A stretch of 18,318 bases of DNA, from assembly GCA_030609125.1 (NCBI GenBank), contig JAUWCW010000011.1, forward strand, positions 1 to 18,318, written 5' to 3'. Under the pieces are notes generated by a model. The model was not told the DNA's origin and searched no databases. It saw only the letters and a program-made list of their open reading frames with translations. Below are positions 13,304 to 18,318 of the stretch, piece by piece; position 1 is the stretch's first letter; every line of letters starts with the position of its first letter. This DNA is from JAUWCW01 sp030609125 [NCBI: Candidatus Rokuibacteriota bacterium]. GTDB taxonomy: Bacteria; JAUVQV01. The translations under genes and the position numbers were made by a program.

Positions 13304-14461
13304 ATGTTAGATAAAGCGCTTTGCGGCAGCAAGAGATACTGGGGGCTGATCATTTTTCTGCTCGCCATCATCGGAGTGGGAGTCCTCACGTACGGGTACC
13401 AGCTCAGGGAAGGACTGGGAATAACGGGGATGGGCCGGAGTGTTTCCTGGGGCTTCTACATAGCCCAGCTCACCTTCCTCGTCGGCGTCGCTGCCTCGGC
13501 GGTTATGCTCGTCATCCCCTACTACCTTCACAACTACAAGGAATTCGGCAAGATCGCCATCCTCGGGGAATTTGTGGCCATCGCCGCGGTCACCATGTGT
13601 CTCCTCTTCGTCCTGGCTGATCTGGGACAGCCCCAGCGGATGTTCAACCTCATTCTCCACCCCACGCTGAATTCGGTTCTCTTCTGGGACATGATCGTTC
13701 TGAACGGGTATCTCTTTCTCAACCTGATTATAGGGTGGACCACCCTGGGAGCGGAAAAGAAAGGAACCCCGCCTCCGGGATGGGTGAAGCCACTCATCTA
13801 CCTCTCCATCCCCTGGGCGGTCAGCATTCACACCGTCACGGCCTTCCTGTACTCGGGACTTCCCGGGAGGGGCTTCTGGCTGACGGCGGTCATGGCCCCC
13901 CGCTTTCTGGCCTCCGCCTTCGCCGCCGGTCCCGCCCTGTTGATCCTCCTCGCCCTCATCGTGCGGAAGTACACCAAGTTTGATCCTGGAGCCAAGGCGA
14001 TCCAGGCACTGGCCAAGATCGTCACCTATGCCATCATCACCTTCGTCTTCCTCTTCTTCTGCGAGCTGTTCACCGTCTTTTACAGCCAGATCCCGGAGCA
14101 CATGGATCATTTCAAGTACCTCTACATGGGATATGACGGTTACGGGGCCTACGTTCCCTTCATGTGGCTCTCCCTCATCCTTGCGGGCATCTCGATCATC
14201 ATGCTCGTGAACCCGAAGACGAGGAAGAACGAAGGGACGCTCGTCGTGGCCTGCGTCATGGTCTTCATCTCGACGTGGATCGACAAGGGCATGGGCATGA
14301 TCTCGGGAGGGTTCGTTCCCGACCCCCTCCATGAGGTGCACGAGTACATCCCGACCCTGCCGGAGCTGACGATAACCGTCGGGATCTACGCCATCGGGGC
14401 CCTGATCCTCACCGTCCTCTACAAGGTGGTCGTCTCCGTCAGGGAGGAGGAGCTTGCCTGA
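13304..14461 (+). CDS. dsrP: DsrP, NrfD-type integral membrane quinone-interacting subunit
   Basis: The 385-residue, very hydrophobic protein has about ten membrane segments, the NrfD/PsrC plan. Recognisable parts include SVSWGFYIAQLTFLVGVAAS near the N-terminus, VLADLGQPQRMFNLILHP after the third segment, the histidine-containing IPWAVSIHTVTAFLYSG, and the final DPLHEVHEYIPTLPEL region. It carries no cofactor-binding cysteine motif. DsrP exchanges electrons between the quinone pool and periplasmic DsrO/DsrJ. GAGGGG lies five bases before the ATG, and the gene follows dsrO by ten bases. It closes the MKJOP run, and a GC-rich hairpin follows its stop. Confidence 0.96.
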   Translation: MLDKALCGSKRYWGLIIFLLAIIGVGVLTYGYQLREGLGITGMGRSVSWGFYIAQLTFLVGVAASAVMLVIPYYLHNYKEFGKIAILGEFVAIAAVTMCLLFVLADLGQPQRMFNLILHPTLNSVLFWDMIVLNGYLFLNLIIGWTTLGAEKKGTPPPGWVKPLIYLSIPWAVSIHTVTAFLYSGLPGRGFWLTAVMAPRFLASAFAAGPALLILLALIVRKYTKFDPGAKAIQALAKIVTYAIITFVFLFFCELFTVFYSQIPEHMDHFKYLYMGYDGYGAYVPFMWLSLILAGISIIMLVNPKTRKNEGTLVVACVMVFISTWIDKGMGMISGGFVPDPLHEVHEYIPTLPELTITVGIYAIGALILTVLYKVVVSVREEELA

Positions 14462-14493
14462 GGCCGGGCCGGATGCCGGCCAGGTGAAATTTT
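14457..14493 (+). terminator. Possible terminator after dsrP
   Basis: GGCCGG (14462-14467) pairs with CCGGCC (14476-14481), and three more pairs (CCT with AGG) form across a two-base bulge that includes the dsrP stop codon. TGAAATTTT follows, a short imperfect U-run. It would separate the membrane-complex operon from the lipoprotein/dsrC/dsrAB part, perhaps only partly. Confidence 0.45.
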
Positions 14494-14526
14494 ACAGTTG
14501 CACTGTACGGGAGTGGCTGATATAGA
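14493..14526 (+). promoter_or_regulatory. Possible promoter with a palindromic operator upstream of the lipoprotein and dsrC
   Basis: A perfect dyad TACAGT-TGC-ACTGTA lies at 14493-14507. It overlaps TTGCAC (14498-14503), which is 17 bases from TATAGA (14521-14526), and a TGA just before gives an extended -10 (TGN). The -35 box is weak, as expected where a regulator helps or blocks. The dyad is well placed for control of the genes that follow. The assignment is by pattern only. Confidence 0.4.
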
Positions 14527-14674
14527 ATACTGTTGAGAGCAGGACGTGGAAGCCTTTTGCCGGCCCCGAGGTCCGGGACCGGGACAGAAAGCCCGCCATT
14601 TACACGCAACCAGTTCAGGGGAGTGCTCCTGCTGCAAAAGGAGGAAAGAGATGAAATGACCGGTACCGCTTCTC

Positions 14675-14839
14675 ATGGTCGGGCTCCTGGCCCTCGTATT
14701 CATGGCCGGATGCGGTGAGCAGAACATCACGACCGAGAAGTACAGCGCCTTGAAGAAGGAGATCAAGGCCGAGCAGGAGACGGCTCCCGCCCCGGCGGCA
14801 GCGGAAGAAGAGGACGACGAGGACAAGCTCGGTTGCTGA
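14675..14839 (+). CDS. Tiny acidic lipoprotein with an in-frame TGA near its apparent start
   Basis: A 54-residue frame starts MVGLLALVFMAGC, has the lipobox FMAGC, then a charged tail rich in Ala, Pro, Glu and Asp, and ends in Cys (DKLGC). The only strong Shine-Dalgarno (AAAGGAGG) lies before an in-frame ATG at 14651. From there the protein would read M-K-stop-P-V-P-L-L and then run into this frame, giving a textbook lipoprotein signal if the TGA at 14657-14659 were a sense codon such as CGA. The ATG at 14675 has no ribosome-binding site and gives a signal without the usual positive start. Possible readings are a nonsense mutation, a sequencing error, or re-initiation after a two-codon minigene. 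It lies between dsrP and dsrC. Its function is not recognised; the product would be a small anchored, acidic envelope protein. Confidence 0.55.
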   Translation: MVGLLALVFMAGCGEQNITTEKYSALKKEIKAEQETAPAPAAAEEEDDEDKLGC

Positions 14840-14975
14840 GGCCGCTCGGCACGCCGGGAAGAGAGATGCAGGAAAAGGCTGCCCCGGGCATCGCCGCGGA
14901 GAGGCCGCAGATGGTGGACCGTGGTTCCGGGTGCAGGATGGGTTAGTAACCACAACAGCACAGGGAGGAAAGGAC

Positions 14976-15311
14976 ATGCCGAACATCGAAGTTGGTGGTA
15001 AGCAGATCGAGGTGGATGAGGATGGGTACATCCAGAACCTTGATGACTGGACCGAAGACGTAGCCAAGCACATCGCCGAGCAGGAAAGCGTGGAGATGAC
15101 CGATGCCCACTGGGAGGTCGTCCAGTTCCTGCGGGATTACTACAAGGAATACAAGATCGCTCCCATGATCAGGATTCTGGTCAAGGCCATCGGCAAGGCC
15201 ATGGGACCGGAGAAGGGGAACACCAAGTACCTCTACTCCCTGTTCCCCGCCGGCCCCGCGAAGCAGGCCTGCAAGATCGCCGGCCTGGCCAAGCCCACCG
15301 GCTGCGTGTAA
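14976..15311 (+). CDS. dsrC: DsrC, sulfur-carrier protein of dissimilatory sulfite reduction
   Basis: The start is ATG 14976 after AGGAAAGG, giving 111 residues beginning MPNIEVGGKQIEVDEDGY. An in-frame ATG at 14931 would add 15 unrelated residues. Family marks are WTEDVAKHIAEQE, the arm around YKIAPMIRILVKAIG, and the flexible C-terminus KQACKIAGLAKPTGCV. Both redox cysteines, C99 and C110, are present, with ten residues between them and C110 as the penultimate residue. In this pathway DsrAB loads sulfite sulfur between them as a trisulfide, which DsrMKJOP then reduces. It is cytosolic. Only 136 bases separate it from the lipoprotein gene, with no clear promoter of its own except the palindrome GGTTAGTAACC at 14941-14951. 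A strong hairpin follows its stop. Confidence 0.97.
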   Translation: MPNIEVGGKQIEVDEDGYIQNLDDWTEDVAKHIAEQESVEMTDAHWEVVQFLRDYYKEYKIAPMIRILVKAIGKAMGPEKGNTKYLYSLFPAGPAKQACKIAGLAKPTGCV

Positions 15312-15318
15312 CCCGGGA

Positions 15319-15339
15319 GGCCCCGTCTCGCACGGGGCC
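15319..15339 (+). terminator. Strong hairpin just after dsrC
   Basis: GGCCCCGT (15319-15326) and ACGGGGCC (15332-15339) form a perfect eight-base stem with a five-base loop, seven bases after the dsrC stop. No T-run follows, so it is not a classic intrinsic terminator. A barrier to exonucleases that favours dsrC message over the downstream genes is a reasonable inference. Confidence 0.55.
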
Positions 15340-15378
15340 GCTCCGCGGTCCTCGCGTAGAGGCAGAGCGCGCTTCCAG

Positions 15379-16107
15379 GTGGCGGTTCTTCGGGAAACAG
15401 TCAGGGACTGCTTACGGAGCAAGGATTACGAGCAGGTTCTGTACCTTGCCCGCAGGGAGCGCCGGCTGGTGAGAACGCTGGTTTCCCTCCTCTACGACGG
15501 CGAGCCGCTCGTCAGGTGGAGGGCGGTAACCGCGGTTGGGAGACTCGCCGCGGCGGAGCCGGAGAAGGTAAGGCCCCTGATCCGCCGCTTCATCTGGTGG
15601 ATGAACAACGAGTGCGGGGGCATCGGATGGAGCTCGGCGCCGGCCCTGGCGGAAATAGGGCGGATGGCGCCGGAGCTTCTCCGCGGCGCGGTCCGGGTCG
15701 TGATTCACTTCCGGGCGGAGAGGATGATCCTCCCGGGGGTCTTCTGGGCCTGCGGGAGGCTGGCGGCGGCATATCCGCTGGAAGTGAGAGAGGCGGTGCC
15801 GGAGCTGACAGGCTTCCTGGCCGACGAGGACGCCGCGATCCGGGGGCAGGCCGCCTGGGCCCTCGGGGAGATCGGCGACGGGCGTGCCCGGGAGGGGCTC
15901 ACGAGCCTGCTGGGCGACAGGGAGCTGGTCCTCCTCTACGACGGGGAGGAACTCGAGATGAGGGAGACAGGTAAAATTTCGGCCGAGGCCCTGCAGAAGA
16001 TTTCGGCCGATGATCATAAACAAGGGAGAGGTACTGATCTTTCAACAGGTAGCCTCGGCCGCATCGGCGGCGGGGGCAAGAAAGGAGAGGTAGGCTATGT
16101 CAGCTGA
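15379..16107 (+). CDS. HEAT-repeat protein between dsrC and dsrA
   Basis: The product is 242 residues. Alpha-helical HEAT/PBS-lyase-type repeats cover about residues 15-200, for example LYDGEPLVRWRAVTAVGRLA, LPGVFWACGRLAAAYPLEVR and LADEDAAIRGQAAWALGEIG. Such repeats make curved scaffolds for protein-protein contact. The last 45 or so residues are polar with a Gly/Lys-rich end (GRIGGGGKKGEVGYVS) and look unstructured. That part also encodes the dsrA ribosome-binding site, and its stop falls 11 bases inside dsrA, so dsrA translation is probably coupled to it. The start is uncertain: GTG 15379 has no clear Shine-Dalgarno, and no ATG lies nearby. No signal peptide or membrane segment was seen. 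Its role is unknown; an assembly or maturation factor for sulfite reductase is inferred from position only. Confidence 0.82.
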   Translation: MAVLRETVRDCLRSKDYEQVLYLARRERRLVRTLVSLLYDGEPLVRWRAVTAVGRLAAAEPEKVRPLIRRFIWWMNNECGGIGWSSAPALAEIGRMAPELLRGAVRVVIHFRAERMILPGVFWACGRLAAAYPLEVREAVPELTGFLADEDAAIRGQAAWALGEIGDGRAREGLTSLLGDRELVLLYDGEELEMRETGKISAEALQKISADDHKQGRGTDLSTGSLGRIGGGGKKGEVGYVS

Positions 16108-17293
16108 ACTTCACAAAACACCACTTCTTGACGAGCTCGAGAAGGGAGAGTGGCCCAGCTTCGTCACGCAGATGAAGCAGATGGCCAAGAAGAACCCCAT
16201 GGCGAGGGACCTTCTCGGGCAGCTCGAGCAGTCCTACGTCGACAAGATCACCCACTGGAAGCACGGCGGCCTGGTCGGTATCCAGGGATACGGCGCCGGC
16301 ATCATCGGCCGGTACTCCAATCTCGGGGACAAGTTCCCCGCCGTCGCCGCTTTCCACACTGTCAGGCTCCATCAGCCGGCGGGGTGGTTCTACACAACGA
16401 AGGCCCTGACCGATGTCTGCGACATCTGGGACAAGTACGGCTCGGGCATGCTGAACATGCACGGTTCCACCGGTGATTTCGTCCTTCTCGGAGCGACCAC
16501 AGATAATCTGGAGCCGCTCTTTACCGATTACCTCAAGGCCGGCTGGGATCTCGGCGGCTCGTCCTCGGATATGCGGACCCCGAGCTGCTGCAACGGGATG
16601 GCCCGGTGCGACAACGCCTGCTTCGACACCATGGAACTCTTCCATGATGTCTCCATGTCATACCAGGACGAACTGCACCGTCCGGCATTCCCCTACAAGT
16701 TCAAGATCAAGATAGCGGGATGCCCGAACGACTGCGTCGCCTCCATCGCCCGCTCTGATCTCGCTGTCATCGGCACCTGGAAGGACGACATCCAGATCGA
16801 CCAGGCGGAAATGAAGGCCTACGCCGACGCCGGCGTGGACATCGCCGGGGAAGTCATCGAACTCTGCCCGACCCAGTGCATGGCCTGGGACGGATCGACG
16901 CTCAAGGTCAACAACGCCCAGTGCAACCGCTGTATCCACTGCATCAATGTCCTGCCGAAGGCCCTCTCGCCCGGCAAAGAGCGGGGCGCCACCCTCCTGG
17001 TGGGCGGTAAGGCCCCGATCCTGGAGGGCGCCCAGCTCGCCTCGGTGTTCGTTCCCTTCATGAAAATGGAAGCGCCCTACACAGAGTTCAAGGAGTTCGT
17101 CGAAAAGCTCTGGGACGTCTGGGGCGAGAACGGCAACAACCGCGAGCGGATCGGCGAGTTCATTCTCCGCGTCGGCCTCGGCAACTTCGTGGAAGCCATC
17201 GAGATGGAGCCCGATCCCAACATGGTCCTCCACCCGCGGGAGAATCCCTACATCTTCTACGAGGAGTACATCGAGGAAGGCGACGAAGAATAG
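16097..17293 (+). CDS. dsrA: Dissimilatory sulfite reductase alpha subunit DsrA
   Basis: The product is 398 residues. The siroheme-[4Fe-4S] site has C165-x5-C171 (CNGMARC) and C209-x3-C213 (CPNDC), within typical RTPSCCNGMARCDNACFDT and IAGCPNDCVASIARSD sequences. The inserted ferredoxin domain has C257 plus C276-x2-C279-x2-C282 (CNRCIHC). HTVRLHQPAGWFYTT near residue 87 and DELHRPAFPYKFKIK are also family hallmarks. With DsrB it forms the cytoplasmic enzyme that reduces sulfite and passes the sulfur to DsrC. AAGGAGAGG precedes the ATG, which lies 11 bases before the stop of the HEAT gene. The motifs look like the reductive bacterial type. No key ligand is missing. Confidence 0.98.
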   Translation: MSAELHKTPLLDELEKGEWPSFVTQMKQMAKKNPMARDLLGQLEQSYVDKITHWKHGGLVGIQGYGAGIIGRYSNLGDKFPAVAAFHTVRLHQPAGWFYTTKALTDVCDIWDKYGSGMLNMHGSTGDFVLLGATTDNLEPLFTDYLKAGWDLGGSSSDMRTPSCCNGMARCDNACFDTMELFHDVSMSYQDELHRPAFPYKFKIKIAGCPNDCVASIARSDLAVIGTWKDDIQIDQAEMKAYADAGVDIAGEVIELCPTQCMAWDGSTLKVNNAQCNRCIHCINVLPKALSPGKERGATLLVGGKAPILEGAQLASVFVPFMKMEAPYTEFKEFVEKLWDVWGENGNNRERIGEFILRVGLGNFVEAIEMEPDPNMVLHPRENPYIFYEEYIEEGDEE

Positions 17294-17359
17294 AGGCGGT
17301 TGCTGCACGGCGCGGCCGATCGAGATAAACGAGATCCTACTTCAGGAGGGAGAGATACA

Positions 17360-18318
17360 ATGGCAGAAATTCCCCAGAGAGAGACCGATATAGGTCCTCC
17401 CCATTATGAGCAGATGCTTCCCCCGGTCATCAAGGCCAACTACGGGAAGTGGAAATACCACGAGAAGATCAAGCCGGGCGTCATGGTTCACGTCGCCGAG
17501 AGCGGCGACAAGGCCTTCACCGTGCGGGGAGCTTCCCCGCGGCTGGTCGGCACCGACTTCATCAGGGCCCTCAACGCCCTGGCCGACAAGCACTGCGGCG
17601 GCTTCCTGCGCTTCACCAGCCGCAACAACGTCGAGTTCATTTTTGATGACGAAAGCAAGATCGACCCCCTGATCAAGGGCCTGAACGACATGGGAGTCCC
17701 CGTCGGCGGGATGAACAACTCCATCTCGAACATCGTCCACACCCAGGGGTGGGTGCACTGTCACACCCCCGCCACCGACGCCTCGGGGCTCGTCAAGGCG
17801 GTCATGGACGATCTCATCGAGTACTTCAAGGAGGAGAAGCTCCCCGCCAAGCTCCGCATCGCCGTGGCCTGCTGCCTGAACATGTGCGGCGCGGTGCACT
17901 GCTCCGACATTGCCCTGCTGGGCGTTCACAGGGTGGTGCCGAAGATCTCCCACAAGACCCTGCCCAACCTCTGCGAAATTCCCACGACCGTTTCTTCCTG
18001 CCCCACGGCGGCGATCAGACCGGCGATGGTGGACGGGATCCAGTCGGTGGAAGTCGACGACGAGCGCTGCATGTACTGCGGCAACTGCTACACCACCTGC
18101 CCGGCCATGGAACTGGCCGATTCCCTCAACGACGGCGTGGCCATCTGGGTCGGCGGGAAGGTTTCCAACGCCCGCAGCGCCCCCATGTTCTCCAAGCTGG
18201 CCATTCCGTGGCTCCCGAACAACACCCCGCGGTGGCCGGAAGTTACGGAGGCGATTCGGAACATCGTCGAGGTCTACGCCAAGGGCGCCCGCAAGCACGA
18301 GCGCCTCGGTGAGTGGGC
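17360..18318 (+). CDS. dsrB: Dissimilatory sulfite reductase beta subunit DsrB, 3' end beyond window
   Basis: A strong AGGAGGGAGAG precedes the ATG at 17360. The frame stays open to the window edge, giving 319 residues and lacking perhaps the last few dozen. Cluster ligands are C134 (WVHCHTP) and the CCLNMC group (C171, C172, C176). The ferredoxin domain has C214 plus C237-x2-C240-x2-C243, then C247-P ([12 protein letters not shown]). [14 protein letters not shown] near residue 82 is a typical DsrB segment. It pairs with DsrA and follows it after 66 bases with no promoter or terminator seen, so the two are one transcript. What follows, such as dsrD, lies outside the window. Confidence 0.97.
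   Translation, partial: MAEIPQRETDIGPPHYEQMLPPVIKANYGKWKYHEKIKPGVMVHVAESGDKAFTVRGASPRLVGTDFIRALNALADKHCGGFLRFTSRNNVEFIFDDESKIDPLIKGLNDMGVPVGGMNNSISNIVHTQGWVHCHTPATDASGLVKAVMDDLIEYFKEEKLPAKLRIAVACCLNMCGAVHCSDIALLGVHRVVPKISHKTLPNLCEIPTTVSSCPTAAIRPAMVDGIQSVEVDDERCMYCGNCYTTCPAMELADSLNDGVAIWVGGKVSNARSAPMFSKLAIPWLPNNTPRWPEVTEAIRNIVEVYAKGARKHERLGEW

Noticed and set aside
14657-14659. Selenocysteine reading of the TGA
   Set aside because: Selenocysteine in a lipoprotein signal peptide makes no functional sense, and no convincing SECIS-like hairpin follows the codon.
14533-14718. 61-residue plus-strand frame upstream of and overlapping the small lipoprotein
   Set aside because: It is in a different frame from the lipoprotein signal, has no ribosome-binding site, and its translation has no recognisable feature.

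Overview
This GC-rich window carries two gene blocks that fit a dissimilatory sulfate- or sulfite-reducing bacterium, most likely of the former Deltaproteobacteria (Desulfobacterota). The assignment rests on reductive-looking DsrA/DsrB and DsrMKJOP sequences, on a Tol-Pal envelope locus, and on sigma-54 style regulation. No dsrE/F/H sulfur-oxidation genes are visible. dsrB runs off the right edge, so whether dsrD follows cannot be seen.

Left block (1-5748, minus strand): a complete Tol-Pal locus, read right to left as tolQ, tolR, a TolA/TonB-like protein, tolB and pal. It is followed by a coiled-coil protein ending in LysM and by an exported TPR protein that runs off the left edge. The last two look like a split version of CpoB/YbgF, which normally fuses a coiled coil to TPRs. 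A good sigma-70 promoter (5793-5822) lies upstream of tolQ, and a weaker one may precede pal. A strong hairpin sits between pal and the coiled-coil gene.

Middle (5851-8881, plus strand): nth (endonuclease III) is followed by a sigma-54 activator with an AAA+ domain and a Fis-type HTH but no N-terminal sensory domain. Next comes an orphan receiver-like protein that lacks the phospho-acceptor Asp. Two nearly identical -24/-12 promoters (TGGTATG-N4-TTGCT) are visible. One lies before the pseudo-receiver gene, the other before the gene preceding dsrM. Each has, 138-172 bp upstream of its predicted start, a pair of 15-bp dyads related to CTGACA-N3-TGTCAG, spaced 21-22 bp centre to centre. This reads as a local sigma-54 circuit in which the activator controls both the pseudo-receiver and the dsrMKJOP operon. 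It is the most interesting part of the window.

Right block (8882-18318, plus strand): a stand-alone RsbRD-N-like protein, then dsrM, dsrK, dsrJ, dsrO and dsrP, tightly spaced or overlapping, which encode the membrane complex that links the quinone pool and periplasm to DsrC. After a possible terminator and a dyad-containing promoter come a tiny lipoprotein gene with an in-frame TGA as its apparent third codon, dsrC, a HEAT-repeat protein whose 3' end overlaps dsrA, dsrA, and dsrB (3' end missing). In the accepted pathway DsrAB reduces sulfite, placing the sulfur on DsrC as a trisulfide. DsrMKJOP then reduces this with electrons from the membrane. Everything needed for that core cycle is within about 9 kb here.

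No tRNA, rRNA, CRISPR array, insertion sequence or phage gene was seen.
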